Assembly: GCF_009650095.1 (NCBI RefSeq)
Contig: NZ_CP045915.1
Location: 744,001-808,000, forward strand
DNA length: 64,000 bases
Source of the DNA: Gracilibacillus salitolerans
Lineage (GTDB): Bacteria > Bacillota > Bacilli > Bacillales > Amphibacillaceae
Direction of reading: 5' to 3'
How positions within the stretch are numbered: the stretch's first letter is position 1; each line of letters starts with the position of its first letter. A model generated the notes under the pieces. The model had not been told where the DNA came from. It made no database searches and saw only the letters and a program-made list of their open reading frames with translations. Shown piece by piece: positions 17,684-27,385 of the stretch. A program made the translations under genes and the position numbers.

Positions 17684-19222
17684 TTGGAAGTAAACAATGA
17701 AATGATTTTAGTGTTAGATTTCGGTAGTCAATACAATCAATTGATTACACGTCGTATCCGTGAATTTGGAGTATATAGTGAACTGCATTCACATCGCTTA
17801 ACAATCGATGAAATAAAAGAAATGAATCCAAAAGGAATCATATTATCTGGTGGACCTCACAGCGTATACGGTGAAAACAGTTTTCGTTGTGATGAGCGTA
17901 TTTTTGATTTAGGTATTCCGATTTTAGGCATTTGCTACGGGATGCAGTTAATGACCCATCACTTCGATGGGGTTGTGGAACGTGCCAATCAGCGTGAATA
18001 TGGAAAAGCAGACATTCATGTTAAAGAAGGAGCATTACTTTTTGAAGGAACGCCGGAAGAACAAGTTGTCTGGATGAGTCATAGCGACAAAATTATCGAA
18101 GCACCAAAAGATTTTGATATTGAAGCAACAAGCTCATCTACACCAGTTGCTGCGATGAGTAATAAAGACAAACAGTTATATGGTGTGCAATTCCACCCTG
18201 AAGTACGTAATACGGAGTATGGCAATGACGTATTAAAATCTTTTGTCTTCCAAGCATGTGACTGTACAGGCGATTGGACAATGGCAAACTTTATTGATAT
18301 GGAAGTAGATAAAATTAGAGAGCAAGTCGGTAACCGTAATGTGTTATGTGCCTTAAGCGGTGGTGTCGATTCTTCTGTCGTAGCGGCTCTTATTCATAAA
18401 GCAATTGGTGATCAGTTAACATGTATTTTTGTTGATCATGGTCTGTTACGGAAAAATGAAGGAGATACCGTCATGAAGACCTTCCGTGATCAGTTCAAAA
18501 TGAATATTATTAGAGTAGATGCACAAGAACGATTCTTGTCCAAGCTACAGGGTGTATCTGATCCTGAACAGAAGCGTAAAATCATCGGCAATGAATTTAT
18601 TTATGTATTTGATGATGAAGCAGCAAAGCTGGAAAAGATGGATTTCTTAGCACAAGGAACGCTTTATACGGACATTGTGGAGAGTGGTACGGAAACAGCA
18701 CAAACGATTAAATCTCACCACAATGTTGGCGGATTACCAGAAGATATGGAATTTCAATTGATTGAACCATTAAATACGTTGTTTAAAGATGAAGTACGTG
18801 CATTAGGTACAGAACTTGGAGTGCCGGATGATATTGTATGGCGTCAACCATTCCCAGGCCCTGGCCTCGGTATCCGTGTACTTGGTGAAATCACTCCAGA
18901 AAAAGTAGAGATTGTTCGTGAATCAGATGCGATCTTACGTGAGGAAATTAAAAAAGCCGGATTAGATCGTGATATTTGGCAGTACTTCACGGTATTACCG
19001 GACATCCGCAGTGTTGGTGTCATGGGCGATGCGCGTACGTATGATTACGCGATTGGTATCCGTGCCGTAACTTCTATTGATGGTATGACATCTGACTGGG
19101 CACGAATCCCATGGGATGTTTTGGAGAAAATATCTGTACGACTAGTTAATGAAGTGGACCACATCAACCGTGTGCTGTATGATGTAACTAGTAAGCCACC
19201 TGCGACGATTGAGTGGGAATAA
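17684..19222 (+). CDS. guaA: GMP synthase (glutamine-hydrolysing)
   Basis: 512 residues. TTG 17684 is chosen, eight bases after AAGGAG; a GTG at 17675 overlaps that site. Converts XMP to GMP with ATP and glutamine. Class I glutamine amidotransferase domain at residues 1-195 with nucleophile Cys84 in GICYGMQ and the FHPEV His/Glu pair; ATP pyrophosphatase domain with the PP-loop SGGVDSS near 224; C-terminal dimerisation domain ending CPATIEWE-like (PPATIEWE). Controlled by the guanine riboswitch upstream and perhaps a second promoter. A long perfect hairpin ends the transcript. Confidence 0.98.
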   Translation: MEVNNEMILVLDFGSQYNQLITRRIREFGVYSELHSHRLTIDEIKEMNPKGIILSGGPHSVYGENSFRCDERIFDLGIPILGICYGMQLMTHHFDGVVERANQREYGKADIHVKEGALLFEGTPEEQVVWMSHSDKIIEAPKDFDIEATSSSTPVAAMSNKDKQLYGVQFHPEVRNTEYGNDVLKSFVFQACDCTGDWTMANFIDMEVDKIREQVGNRNVLCALSGGVDSSVVAALIHKAIGDQLTCIFVDHGLLRKNEGDTVMKTFRDQFKMNIIRVDAQERFLSKLQGVSDPEQKRKIIGNEFIYVFDDEAAKLEKMDFLAQGTLYTDIVESGTETAQTIKSHHNVGGLPEDMEFQLIEPLNTLFKDEVRALGTELGVPDDIVWRQPFPGPGLGIRVLGEITPEKVEIVRESDAILREEIKKAGLDRDIWQYFTVLPDIRSVGVMGDARTYDYAIGIRAVTSIDGMTSDWARIPWDVLEKISVRLVNEVDHINRVLYDVTSKPPATIEWE

Positions 19223-19247
19223 AAGACATATCTCTTTTAAAAGTTAG

Positions 19248-19292
19248 AAAAAGTATACACTTGTTCAATCAAACAGGTGTATACTTTTTATT
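19248..19292. terminator. Terminator after guaA
   Basis: A 13-bp perfect stem AAAAAGTATACAC / GTGTATACTTTTT (19248-19260 with 19277-19289), with an inner TTGTT/AACAG extension. Confidence 0.9.
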
Positions 19293-19374
19293 TGTTCCTA
19301 AAGTTACATAAAACGTAAGATTATATCTTCCAATTTATGTTAAAATGAAAGAAAAAACAAAGGTGTGAATACGA

Positions 19375-19935
19375 TTGAGTCTAAAATTGATCGACGAACT
19401 TAATATCTCGGTAGACAGAAAATTACTCATTTTGTTAAACATATGGTCTGTTGTGCTTTTCTTGATGTTAACAGTCAGTGGGTTATTTATATCATCGGGA
19501 GGCTCCATCTCCATTACCTTTTCGGGCCTTTTCATTTTTTTTATTATATTAGTCATTACCTCTTGTTTGCATGAATGTATTCACGGCATCTTTTTTAAAA
19601 TCTTTGCTCCTAGGACCAAGGTGCAATATGGATTTAAAAGCGGACTCCTCTATGCGGCTAATCCGGGGATGAGATACACGAAACAACAATTTACCATGAT
19701 TACGATCATGCCCTTTGTTGTGATCACCTTCTTGATCTGTTTATCACTCATTTTTCCGATTCATCGTATGCCTATTTACATGCTGTTTGTAATACATACA
19801 TCAGGTTGTGTTGGGGATTTCTATTATTGTTATAAGTTATGGCGAAACAACAACCGATCCATTTTGATAGAAGATACAGCGGAAGGTATAAAAATTTACG
19901 AGGAATTAAAAGCGAACGATACTATAGAAAAATAA
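19375..19935 (+). CDS. DUF3267 putative zinc metalloprotease-like membrane protein
   Basis: 186 residues from TTG 19375 behind AAGGTG. Four hydrophobic segments (about residues 17-37, 41-58, 108-130, 133-150). The motif HECIHGIFF at the end of the second segment is an HExxH zincin signature inside the membrane, as in DUF3267 and site-2-protease-like families. Substrate unknown. B. subtilis has no gene of this type between guaA and pbuG as far as I recall, so it is a small local insertion. Its 3' end carries one half of the PurBox pair for pbuG. Confidence 0.75.
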   Translation: MSLKLIDELNISVDRKLLILLNIWSVVLFLMLTVSGLFISSGGSISITFSGLFIFFIILVITSCLHECIHGIFFKIFAPRTKVQYGFKSGLLYAANPGMRYTKQQFTMITIMPFVVITFLICLSLIFPIHRMPIYMLFVIHTSGCVGDFYYCYKLWRNNNRSILIEDTAEGIKIYEELKANDTIEK

Positions 19936-19984
19936 ATGAATATTCGGATTTAGTCTTGACTAAATGAAAACAGCCTAGTAATAT
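19910..19984 (+). promoter_or_regulatory. pbuG promoter with paired PurR boxes
   Basis: AAAAGCGAACGAT (about 19908-19920) and the inverse box AATATTCGGATTT (about 19940-19952) resemble the PurBox AWWWCCGAACWWT. The CGAAC and ATTCG cores are exactly 24 bp apart, the same as in the pur operon promoter here. The promoter TTGACT (19956-19961), 17 bp, TAATAT (19979-19984) follows. Confidence 0.65.
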
Positions 19985-20022
19985 AGTAATGTATCAATGC
20001 AACTTCATATAAATCATAATCA

Positions 20023-20184
20023 TTCGTCGTATAATGTTGGGGATAGGGCCCAAGAGTTTCTACCAGAGCACCGTAAATGGCTCTGACTACGAGGAGGATG
20101 TAGGGTATAGATTTTAATTATCATGTAGACTACACCGAATTGTAAAAAAACACTCTTGGAATTTTCTAAGAGTGTTTTTTTATT
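20023..20184 (+). promoter_or_regulatory. Guanine-class purine riboswitch with terminator, pbuG leader
   Basis: P1 pairs TTCGTCGT (20023-20030) with ACGAGGAG (20089-20096) with one mismatch. P2 is TTGGG/CCCAA and P3 CAGAGC/GCTCTG. The core bases GTTTCTACC and GACTAC carry the guanine-specifying C. A terminator stem AAAAAACACTCTT / AAGAGTGTTTTTT (20145-20157 with 20168-20180) precedes pbuG. Confidence 0.92.
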
Positions 20185-20216
20185 TCGGTCAATGAATCAA
20201 AAGGAGGAAAGGTACA

Positions 20217-21518
20217 GTGAGAAAGTATTTTGAATTTGATCAATTGGGAACAAACTATCGTACGGAAACAGTAGCAGGTATTACAACCTTCTTAGCTATG
20301 GCCTATATTTTATTTGTTAACCCTGATATGTTAGCTACAGAAGGAACTGGAATGGATAGAGATGCTGTATTCGTTGCAACAGCTCTAGCAGCAGCAATTG
20401 GTACGTTAATTATGGGCGTTTTTGCAAAATATCCAATTGCACTCGCACCAGGAATGGGATTAAACGCATTTTTTACGTATACAGTTGTTTTAGGTCATGG
20501 AATTCCATGGGAAACAGCGTTAGCAGGTGTTTTTGTATCAGGTATTATCTTTATTATTCTGACACTTACAGGAATTCGTGAAAAAGTCATTAATGCGATT
20601 CCTCCTGTCTTAAAGATGGCAGTAGGTGCAGGTATTGGTTTGTTTATTGCATTTATTGGTTTTCAAAACTCTGGAATTATCATTGCAGATCCATCCACAA
20701 TGGTTGCATTAGGTGACCTTACAACAGGTCCGACATTATTAGCTGTCTTTGGTGTTATTATTACTGTCATTTTACTTGCTTTGGGATTAAAAGGTGGCGT
20801 GTTTTATGGAATGATCATTACAGCAATTGTGGGGATGATCTTTAGCCAGGTGCCTACTCCTGATGGAATTGTTGCTCCTGTACCTAGTATGGCTCCGACA
20901 TTTGGTGCTGCATTTGCTCATTTAGGGGAAGTATTTACTTTAGAAATGTTAGTGGTTATTTTAACGTTCTTATTCGTAGACTTTTTTGATACTGCAGGTA
21001 CCTTAGTTGCAGTTGCTTCAAAAGCAGGTTTATTAAAGGATAATAAATTACCAAGAGCAGGGAAAGCACTATTTTCAGATTCAGCTGCTACTGTAGTAGG
21101 TGCTACATTAGGGACATCAACGACAACTTCTTATGTAGAATCTGCAACAGGTGTTGGTGCAGGCGGACGTTCAGGTTTCGCATCAGTCATAACTGCAGTA
21201 TTGTTCATTTTAGCATTATTCTTTTCACCGTTATTAGGAGTGGTTACTTCTGCGGTGACAGCACCAGCATTAATTATTGTTGGGGTATTAATGGCATCAT
21301 CCTTAAAAGACATTCCATGGGATGAATTTGATGTGGCTGTACCGGCGTTTTTAACAGTTGTAACCATGCCATTGACATACAGTATTGCAACTGGTATTGC
21401 GGTAGGCTTTATTTTCTACCCGATCACAATGGTAGCAAAAGGTAAAATAAAAGAAATCAACCCAGTCATGTGGTTCCTATTTGTTATCTTCGTTCTATAT
21501 CTAGCATTCCTACACTAA
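20217..21518 (+). CDS. pbuG: Guanine/hypoxanthine permease (NCS2/AzgA type)
   Basis: 433 residues from GTG 20217, after AAAGGAGGAAAGG. Multi-span membrane transporter with the AzgA/PbuG signatures TVAGITTFLAMAYILFVNP near the N-terminus, GMGLNAFFTYTVVLG, and FVDFFDTAGTLVAVASKAGLL with the conserved acidic DTAGT motif. Imports hypoxanthine and guanine by proton symport. A riboswitch and PurR boxes upstream agree with purine repression. Position after guaA matches B. subtilis. Confidence 0.95.
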   Translation: MRKYFEFDQLGTNYRTETVAGITTFLAMAYILFVNPDMLATEGTGMDRDAVFVATALAAAIGTLIMGVFAKYPIALAPGMGLNAFFTYTVVLGHGIPWETALAGVFVSGIIFIILTLTGIREKVINAIPPVLKMAVGAGIGLFIAFIGFQNSGIIIADPSTMVALGDLTTGPTLLAVFGVIITVILLALGLKGGVFYGMIITAIVGMIFSQVPTPDGIVAPVPSMAPTFGAAFAHLGEVFTLEMLVVILTFLFVDFFDTAGTLVAVASKAGLLKDNKLPRAGKALFSDSAATVVGATLGTSTTTSYVESATGVGAGGRSGFASVITAVLFILALFFSPLLGVVTSAVTAPALIIVGVLMASSLKDIPWDEFDVAVPAFLTVVTMPLTYSIATGIAVGFIFYPITMVAKGKIKEINPVMWFLFVIFVLYLAFLH

Positions 21519-21525
21519 AATATCC

Positions 21526-21556
21526 AAAGGCTTTGGCAAAACGCCAAAGCCTTTTA
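21526..21556 (+). terminator. Terminator after pbuG
   Basis: A 12-bp stem AAAGGCTTTGGC / GCCAAAGCCTTT (21526-21537 with 21543-21554), 5-nt loop, then T residues. Confidence 0.88.
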
Positions 21557-21624
21557 ACATTCCCTGAAACAATTCACGTGTTATTCCGTATAGTAGTCCA
21601 TACTCCTGGGTTCAGCTATTTAAA

Positions 21625-21660
21625 AATAGTTTTGATTATATAAAACTATTGTGATATAAT
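21625..21660 (+). promoter_or_regulatory. iclR promoter with palindromic operator
   Basis: Arms AATAGTTTT (21625-21633) and AAAACTATT (21642-21650) form a palindrome that overlaps the -35 TTGATT (21632-21637) and the spacer. The -10 TATAAT is at 21655-21660 after exactly 17 bp. The position suggests autorepression. Confidence 0.7.
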
Positions 21661-21697
21661 TTTAGCAAAGTAAACAAATGAAAGAGGTTACATAAAT

Positions 21698-22462
21698 ATG
21701 CCGATCATCCAGTCAGTCGATAGAGCATTAAAAATCCTTGATTTATTCAATGAACAAAACAGTGAAATGAAAATCACTGAAATTAGTAGAAAATTAGATT
21801 TGAACAAAAGTACAACGCATTCATTGCTGAAAACATTAAAAGAACATAATTATATTAAACAGAATGCGGATAGTGGTAAATATAGCTTAGGCTTAAAACT
21901 ACTGGAACGAGGCCAATTTATGTTGAATAGCATGGACATAAGAGAGATAGCCAGGAAATATCTGATTGATTTATCAGTCATAACTGGTCAAACCACGCAC
22001 TTAGTTATACTTGAAGGTATGTATGGTGTCTACATTGATAAAGTTGAGGGTGCGTCAGCTATTGTTTATTCCCGAATAGGGAAACGCGTTCCCATCCATA
22101 GTAGTGCTGTGGGTAAATCTTTAATGGCATTTAAACAACAAGAAGAAATAGAAGAACGGTTACAGGATTATGAGTTCTTTTCACAAACGGATAAGACCAT
22201 TACAGACAAACAAGTGTATGTAGATGAATTAACGAAAGTTAGAGCACAAGGTTATTCTGTTGATAATGAAGAAAATGAACCTGGTATTTATTGTATTGCA
22301 GTACCAATATTTGATCATACAAATCAAGTGATTGCGGCTATTAGTATTTCTACTACAAAACAAACGGTTACACCAAAATCAGAACAAGAAATCGTAAATA
22401 CACTGAAAAGAACTTGTTCAGAAATTTCGAAAGCTTTAGGTAATAAAAAAATTTATCTGTAA
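21698..22462 (+). CDS. IclR-family regulator of the sugar-acid genes (KdgR-like)
   Basis: 254 residues from an ATG preceded by AAAGAGGTT. An N-terminal winged helix-turn-helix (residues about 5-65: ALKILDLFN, ITEISRKLDLNKSTTHSLLKTL) and a C-terminal IclR effector domain (GQTTHLVILEGMYGVYIDKVEG, RVPIHSSAVGKSLMA, GYSVDNEENEPGIYCIAVPI). IclR regulators bind short palindromes and respond to small acids such as 2-keto-3-deoxygluconate. A palindrome of one type occurs in its own promoter and in those of the genes at 22563, 27040 and 27386, so it very likely controls this island. The hairpin at 22445 ends its own transcript. Confidence 0.85.
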   Translation: MPIIQSVDRALKILDLFNEQNSEMKITEISRKLDLNKSTTHSLLKTLKEHNYIKQNADSGKYSLGLKLLERGQFMLNSMDIREIARKYLIDLSVITGQTTHLVILEGMYGVYIDKVEGASAIVYSRIGKRVPIHSSAVGKSLMAFKQQEEIEERLQDYEFFSQTDKTITDKQVYVDELTKVRAQGYSVDNEENEPGIYCIAVPIFDHTNQVIAAISISTTKQTVTPKSEQEIVNTLKRTCSEISKALGNKKIYL

Positions 22463-22478
22463 AAAGATAAATTTTTTG
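22445..22478 (+). terminator. Terminator after iclR-type gene
   Basis: A 12-bp stem AAAAAATTTATC / GATAAATTTTTT (22445-22456 with 22466-22477); the stop codon is in the loop region. Confidence 0.75.
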
Positions 22479-22499
22479 TTAACTATATTAAAGAACAGA

Positions 22500-22516
22500 G
22501 TTTTATATTATAAAAC
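22500..22516 (+). promoter_or_regulatory. IclR-type operator before the FAH-fold gene
   Basis: The perfect palindrome GTTTTATA-T-TATAAAAC matches the core of the operators at 21625 and 27125. It covers the best -10 candidate for the gene at 22563, so binding should repress. Confidence 0.7.
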
Positions 22517-22562
22517 AAAAGGAGGAGAAATACGTACCTTATAAATGATAGGAGGAAGATAA

Positions 22563-23441
22563 ATGAGGATAATTCGATTTATGAAAAAATCAAATGTGGA
22601 GCAGTTAGCCGTAGTTACCAATGACCAAAGTATTTTTGAACTAACAGTAGATTCCTTTCAAGATGTAATACGTGAAGCTGAAAAGAATAATAAGAGTTGC
22701 GGTCAAATAATCGAAGAGGATATAAAGAATAAACAGCCCATCCCACAGAACTTATTAGAATTAGAGCTATTGGCGCCTGTTGTATCAGATGAAGTATGGG
22801 CAGCAGGAGTAACCTACTTAAAAAGTAAAGAAGCAAGAAATAGAGAAGCTAAAGTACAAACTAATTCTTTTTATGATAAAGTATACGATGCAGAGAGGCC
22901 TGAAATATTCTTGAAATCTACTGCAAGAAGATTAATAGGTCCTGATGTGCCTGTAGGAATTAGAACAGATTCCAATTGGCAAATACCAGAGCCGGAATTA
23001 GCATTAGTTGTTAAAGCCGATGGAGAAATTTTAGGCTATACAATAGGAAATGATATGAGTAGTCGTGATATTGAGGGAGAAAATCCACTTTATTTACCAC
23101 AAGCCAAAATGTGGAAGCATTCTTGTTCCATTGGCCCGGCAATTTTGTTAGCGGATACAATTGATGACCCCTATAATTTAGAAATTGAATGTCGCATTCA
23201 GCGTGATGGTGCATTAGTGTCAAAAGGAAATGCAAATACGTCTATGTTGAAAAGAACTTATAACGAATTAGTTTCCTATTTAATTAAAGATAATGATATT
23301 TTAGATGGAACTACCTTACTTACAGGAACATGTATCATTCCAGATGACAGTTTTACTTTACAAGAGGGCGATGTTATCGAAATAGAAATTGAATCAATCG
23401 GTGTATTAAGAAACCCTGTTAAATTAGCTAGCAATATTTAA
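22563..23441 (+). CDS. FAH-fold 2-keto-3-deoxy-sugar-acid dehydratase (KdaD/XylX-like)
   Basis: 292 residues behind AGGAGGAAGATA. Fumarylacetoacetate-hydrolase superfamily: the metal-ligand pair E143/E145 in PEPELALV, NDMSSRDIEGENPLYLPQAK, a C-terminal GTCIIPDD and a large N-terminal region (YLKSKEARNREA). The length and the YDKVYDAERPEIFLKST block fit 2-keto-3-deoxy-D-arabinonate/xylonate dehydratases, which give 2-oxoglutarate semialdehyde. The next gene, 16 bp on, is the matching semialdehyde dehydrogenase, which supports the assignment. Pentonate stereochemistry cannot be read from sequence. Under the IclR operator at 22500. Confidence 0.75.
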   Translation: MRIIRFMKKSNVEQLAVVTNDQSIFELTVDSFQDVIREAEKNNKSCGQIIEEDIKNKQPIPQNLLELELLAPVVSDEVWAAGVTYLKSKEARNREAKVQTNSFYDKVYDAERPEIFLKSTARRLIGPDVPVGIRTDSNWQIPEPELALVVKADGEILGYTIGNDMSSRDIEGENPLYLPQAKMWKHSCSIGPAILLADTIDDPYNLEIECRIQRDGALVSKGNANTSMLKRTYNELVSYLIKDNDILDGTTLLTGTCIIPDDSFTLQEGDVIEIEIESIGVLRNPVKLASNI

Positions 23442-23457
23442 AGAAGGAGAGTTGTAA

Positions 23458-24912
23458 ATGAGTGGAAATGCATTCTTGAATTATATTGGCGGAGAATGGA
23501 AAGCATCTGCATCAGGAGAAGTGTTGGAAAGTTCCAATCCAGCGAACAAAAATGAAGTGGTAGGCAGTGTGCAAAAGTCGACAAAAAGTGATTTAGATGA
23601 GGCCGTAGCACAAGCAAAAAGTGCACAAAAAGCTTGGCGGAAATTAGCTGGAGCAGAAAGAGGTAATTATCTATATCAAGCGGCAGCTATACTAGAAGAA
23701 AATCTGGAAGAGATTGCAACGACAATGACGAAGGAAATGGGGAAATCCCTACCCGAAGCAAAAGGGGAAACCACTCGCGGAATTCAAATCCTGAAATATT
23801 ATGCTGGTGAAGGCATGCGATCTGATGGTGATGTGATACCATCTACAGATGCCGGTGCACTAATGTTCAGTAAACGAGTACCAATCGGTGTTGTCGGCGT
23901 TATTACACCGTGGAATTTTCCAGTAGCGATCCCGATTTGGAAAATGGCACCTGCTTTAATTTACGGTAATACCATTGTATTAAAGCCAGCAACAGAAGGA
24001 GCGGTGACGGCAGCCAAGGTAATCGAATGTTTTGAAAAGGCTGGTTTTCCAGCAGGGGTTGTTAATTATGTATCTGGAAGCGGTTCTGTTATTGGCCAAG
24101 GTTTGGCTGAGCATGCCGATGTCCATGCAGTCACCTTTACTGGTTCTAATAATGTAGGGAAAAGCATAGGGAAAATTGTCGCAGCACGCGGAGGTAAATA
24201 TCAATTAGAAATGGGTGGAAAGAACCCGATCATCATAGCAGAAGATGCGGATATCGAAGCTGCAGTTGATGCAACGCTAAGTGGTGGTTTGAAATCTACT
24301 GGACAAAAATGTACCTGTAGCAGTCGTGTCATTGTACAATCCAGCATCTATGATCAGTTCAAAGAACGATTAATCGGGAAAGCAAAAGAAATTACAGTTG
24401 GAGATGGGATGGATGCTTCAACTTGGATGGGTCCATGTGCAAGTGAAGGGCAATTTAACACCGTGAAGCATTATATTGCGAAAGGGAAAGAAGAAGGTGC
24501 TACTTTAGTGTTGGGTGGAAATGAACTAACAGATGGAAAACTTAAAGATGGTTATTATATTGAACCAACGATTTTTGATGATGTAACAACCAATATGACG
24601 ATTGCCCAAGAAGAAATATTTGGACCTGTATTATCGTTAATGAAAGTCGATACGATCGAAGACGCAATCGAATTAGCGAATGATGTGGAATTCGGTTTAA
24701 GTGCATCGATTTTCACGAAAAATATCGATCATATTTTATCCTTTATAGACGATATTGAGGCAGGACTGGTTCGTATCAATTCCGAAACAGCAGGTGTCGA
24801 GCTGCAAGCACCATTCGGAGGAATGAAAGCATCCAGCTCCTACTCGAGAGAACAAGGTCAAGCAGCGAAAGAATTCTTTACTACTATGAAGACAGTGTTC
24901 TTGAAAGGGTGA
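23458..24912 (+). CDS. 2-oxoglutarate-semialdehyde dehydrogenase (ALDH family)
   Basis: 484 residues behind AAGGAGAG. Aldehyde dehydrogenase with NAD(P) site [19 protein letters not shown], general base Glu251 in LEMGGKNP, and nucleophile Cys285 in GQKCTCSSR. Close in type to the B. subtilis YcbD/GucD semialdehyde dehydrogenases that end glucarate and pentonate breakdown. It would oxidise 2-oxoglutarate semialdehyde from the upstream dehydratase to 2-oxoglutarate, feeding the TCA cycle. Transcribed with the 22563 gene; converges on the xylonate dehydratase gene with a shared terminator. Confidence 0.85.
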   Translation: MSGNAFLNYIGGEWKASASGEVLESSNPANKNEVVGSVQKSTKSDLDEAVAQAKSAQKAWRKLAGAERGNYLYQAAAILEENLEEIATTMTKEMGKSLPEAKGETTRGIQILKYYAGEGMRSDGDVIPSTDAGALMFSKRVPIGVVGVITPWNFPVAIPIWKMAPALIYGNTIVLKPATEGAVTAAKVIECFEKAGFPAGVVNYVSGSGSVIGQGLAEHADVHAVTFTGSNNVGKSIGKIVAARGGKYQLEMGGKNPIIIAEDADIEAAVDATLSGGLKSTGQKCTCSSRVIVQSSIYDQFKERLIGKAKEITVGDGMDASTWMGPCASEGQFNTVKHYIAKGKEEGATLVLGGNELTDGKLKDGYYIEPTIFDDVTTNMTIAQEEIFGPVLSLMKVDTIEDAIELANDVEFGLSASIFTKNIDHILSFIDDIEAGLVRINSETAGVELQAPFGGMKASSSYSREQGQAAKEFFTTMKTVFLKG

Positions 24913-24945
24913 AAAGGACGTCTTCATATCGAACAGAAAAGATAA

Positions 24946-24978
24946 AAACCCGTTCATCTTATGAATGAACGGGTTTCT
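24946..24978. terminator. Bidirectional terminator
   Basis: A perfect 12-bp stem AAACCCGTTCAT / ATGAACGGGTTT (24946-24957 with 24965-24976), 7-nt loop, between convergent genes. Confidence 0.88.
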
Positions 24979-25048
24979 GCTTTCATGAAATGGATAGCCA
25001 TCCGCTTAGAAGTCGAGTAGTGTGAAGATCCTGATAATAAGGCCCTGC

Positions 25049-27040
25049 CTATCGAGTAGGCTGAGCTGCTCTATTATCTTCCAACGCTTTCTCCCCAGCC
25101 TCCAACACTTCAATGATCCGGTCCACATCATATACACTACCTTTCCATGTCCCACCACTGACTTTCTGTAAAGCAGCCCAAAGACGTGTATCATCAGGTA
25201 AATGTTTAGATGGCTTAATGGCAGTATTAACTGGTCTGGATGCAAGAACGTGAGCACCTTCTTCAGGAGAAACCTCTTGTTCTGGCTTACCTAAAAAGTT
25301 AAGCGAACCTTCTAAATTTTTAGCATCGATTCTAACTTCTATAATATCTCCATCTTGAAGTTTTCCGATGGGACCTTCTGCTAAACCTTCTGGTCCGACA
25401 TGCCCAATACATGCACCTGTGGATACTCCGGAAAAGCGGGCGTCGGTAATTAAGGTTACATATTTACCATAAGATAAGTGCTTTAAGGCAGAGGTAACCT
25501 GGTATGTTTCCTCCATGCCTGTACCTAGTGGACCACAGCCGGTAAGAACCATGATATCACCTTTTTTAATTTGTTTTGTTTTGATAGCTTCAATGGCACT
25601 TGCCTCACTGGTAAAAACTTTTGCTTCACTTTTGTGGTAATAAACTTGATTTTCGTCTAATCTTGCTGGATCAATAGATGTTGATTTAATAACTGCTCCT
25701 TCCGGTGCGATGTTACCGGTAGGAAAAGTAACGGTAGAGGTTAATCCGCGTTGTTCTGCCTTTTCCTTTGACATGATTACTTCGTCAGCATCAATCTGAT
25801 CGGCTTCTTTAAGTTTTTGTTTCATTTTTTGACGACGTTCTGATTGTTCCCACCAATCCAAGTTTTCCTGAAGTGTGTGACCTGTAACTGTCATGACATG
25901 TTCGCGTAATAAACCTAAGTCGCGAAGGTGTAGCATTACTTCAGGAACTCCACCTGCCAGAAAAGCACGGATCGTTGGGTGTGGTGTTGGACCATTTGGT
26001 AATACGCTTACAAGGCGAGGTGTCTCTTTATTGATTCTATGCCAATCTTCAATGGAAGGTATCTTGCATTTTGCTGCATGCGCAATAGCAGGAATGTGTA
26101 ATAATAGATTGGTAGATCCACCGAATGAAGCATGTACTACCATTGCATTATGAATCGCATCATCTGTTACGATATCTTTGGTTGAGATTGACTCTTCTTC
26201 CATTGCAATGATTGCTCTTGAGGACTGACGAGCCATTTCTTTCCATACTTTTTGTCCGGATGGTGCCAGCGCAGCATGAGGAACTGTCATGCCTAACGCT
26301 TCGGCAACTACTTGGGCAGTAGCAGCTGTACCGAGGAATTGACATCCTCCACCAGGAGTTGCGCATGCCATACATCCTAATTCAGCAGCTTCTTCTAATG
26401 ATAATTCGTCATTGGAATACCTTGCGCCAATAGTTTGCACTTTTCCTGCATCTTCTCCATATAACGGTGGTAATGTTACCCCTCCCGGTATGACAACAGT
26501 AGGCAAATCCTGCATCGATGCTAAGGCGATGGTCATGGCGGGTAGCCCTTTATCACAGGTGCCTATACCAAGTACTGCATCTCGAGTTGGTAATGAACGT
26601 ATCAAGCGACGATATACCGTAGCGGCATCGTTGCGATAAGGGAAGGAGTCGAACATTCCGGTAGTCCCTTGAGACCTTCCGTCACATGGATCACTGACAT
26701 ATGCAGCAAAAGGTATACCTGCATGTTGGCTGACTTCATTAGCAGCTTCTTTCATTAAAATGTCTACTTCCCAATGGCCGGTGTGATAACCTAATGCCAG
26801 TGGATGACCATCCTCATCTTTTAAACCACCTTGTGTACTTAACAATAATACCTGTTTACCATCTAACATGTTTGGGTTCCAGCCCATTCCCACATTTTGC
26901 GAAAGTCCAAATAAATTTCCACTTGGAGATTTTCGAAGCATATTGTCGGTTAAGGGTAATTTTCCGATTGGTCCCCTTGCGACGGTTTTAATATCATAAA
27001 TATCTTCGAGTTGATGCATCAAATTGTCTATCTTAACCAT
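25049..27040 (-). CDS. IlvD/Edd-family dehydratase, YjhG/YagF xylonate dehydratase type
   Basis: 663 residues from ATG 27040, ten bases after AAAGGAGA. Iron-sulfur dehydratase with cluster cysteines in [17 protein letters not shown] and PGGGCQFLG, and [11 protein letters not shown] plus [20 protein letters not shown] in the C-terminal domain. Length and the opening [16 protein letters not shown] agree with the YjhG/YagF subgroup, whose E. coli members dehydrate D-xylonate to 2-keto-3-deoxy-D-xylonate. With the FAH-fold dehydratase and the ALDH this completes xylonate to 2-oxoglutarate. It has its own promoter with IclR operator and cre. Confidence 0.85.
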   Translation of the reverse strand: MVKIDNLMHQLEDIYDIKTVARGPIGKLPLTDNMLRKSPSGNLFGLSQNVGMGWNPNMLDGKQVLLLSTQGGLKDEDGHPLALGYHTGHWEVDILMKEAANEVSQHAGIPFAAYVSDPCDGRSQGTTGMFDSFPYRNDAATVYRRLIRSLPTRDAVLGIGTCDKGLPAMTIALASMQDLPTVVIPGGVTLPPLYGEDAGKVQTIGARYSNDELSLEEAAELGCMACATPGGGCQFLGTAATAQVVAEALGMTVPHAALAPSGQKVWKEMARQSSRAIIAMEEESISTKDIVTDDAIHNAMVVHASFGGSTNLLLHIPAIAHAAKCKIPSIEDWHRINKETPRLVSVLPNGPTPHPTIRAFLAGGVPEVMLHLRDLGLLREHVMTVTGHTLQENLDWWEQSERRQKMKQKLKEADQIDADEVIMSKEKAEQRGLTSTVTFPTGNIAPEGAVIKSTSIDPARLDENQVYYHKSEAKVFTSEASAIEAIKTKQIKKGDIMVLTGCGPLGTGMEETYQVTSALKHLSYGKYVTLITDARFSGVSTGACIGHVGPEGLAEGPIGKLQDGDIIEVRIDAKNLEGSLNFLGKPEQEVSPEEGAHVLASRPVNTAIKPSKHLPDDTRLWAALQKVSGGTWKGSVYDVDRIIEVLEAGEKALEDNRAAQPTR

Positions 27041-27057
27041 AAAGAACATCTCTCCTT

Positions 27058-27145
27058 TTAAAGCGTTTACAACTATAGATATAAGTATAGAAGTTATGAG
27101 TAATAGTGTCAATAATATAAAAATTAGTTTTATAATATAAAACTA
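27058..27145 (-). promoter_or_regulatory. Dehydratase promoter: IclR operator, sigma-A promoter and cre
   Basis: In order toward the gene: the perfect 21-bp palindrome TAGTTTTATA-A-TATAAAACTA (27125-27145), -35 TTGACA (complement of 27107-27112), a 17-bp spacer, -10 TATACT (complement of 27084-27089), then a cre-like TGTAAACGCTTTAA (27058-27071, one mismatch) just after the expected start, overlapping the ribosome site. This fits IclR control and CcpA roadblock repression. Confidence 0.75.
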
Positions 27146-27173
27146 TATTGGATTTAAGTGTTTATATTTCTTA

Positions 27174-27202
27174 TTGACAATCAATTATCCGCTAGTTATA
27201 AT
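27174..27202 (+). promoter_or_regulatory. Consensus promoter of the sugar ABC operon
   Basis: TTGACA (27174-27179), a 17-bp spacer, TATAAT (27197-27202): a perfect sigma-A promoter, implying a leader of about 175 nt before the gene at 27386. Confidence 0.75.
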
Positions 27203-27220
27203 AACAATAAATTGATAAAT

Positions 27221-27250
27221 GTTTTATAATGACAAACTATGTTTTATAAT
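27221..27250 (+). promoter_or_regulatory. Degenerate IclR-type operator copies in the ABC leader
   Basis: GTTTTATAATGACAAAC (27221-27237) matches the operator palindrome GTTTTATA-N-TATAAAAC with two mismatches. GTTTTATAAT (27241-27250) is a further half-site 20 bp on. Both lie just after the expected transcription start. Confidence 0.5.
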
Positions 27251-27265
27251 TAAAGCATGAGGATG

Positions 27266-27294
27266 ACTAAGTTTATTCATGGGATAAACTTAGT
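27266..27294 (+). repeat. Hairpin in the ABC operon leader
   Basis: ACTAAGTTTAT / ATAAACTTAGT form a perfect 11-bp stem with a 7-nt loop. No T-run follows, so it is not a standard terminator; an RNA-stability element or protein site is possible. Confidence 0.5.
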
Positions 27295-27348
27295 GTAATA
27301 AAAAATAGTGAATAAGGAGGGAGTATTGAGTAAGTTTTAGTTGTAAAA

Positions 27349-27362
27349 TGTAAGCGTTGACA
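27349..27362 (+). promoter_or_regulatory. cre site before the sugar-binding protein gene
   Basis: TGTAAGCGTTGACA matches the CcpA cre consensus TGWAANCGNTNWCA at every position. It is about 145 bp after the expected transcription start, so it would act as a roadblock. Confidence 0.8.
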
Positions 27363-27385
27363 AAATATGAAAAGGGGTTGTATTT

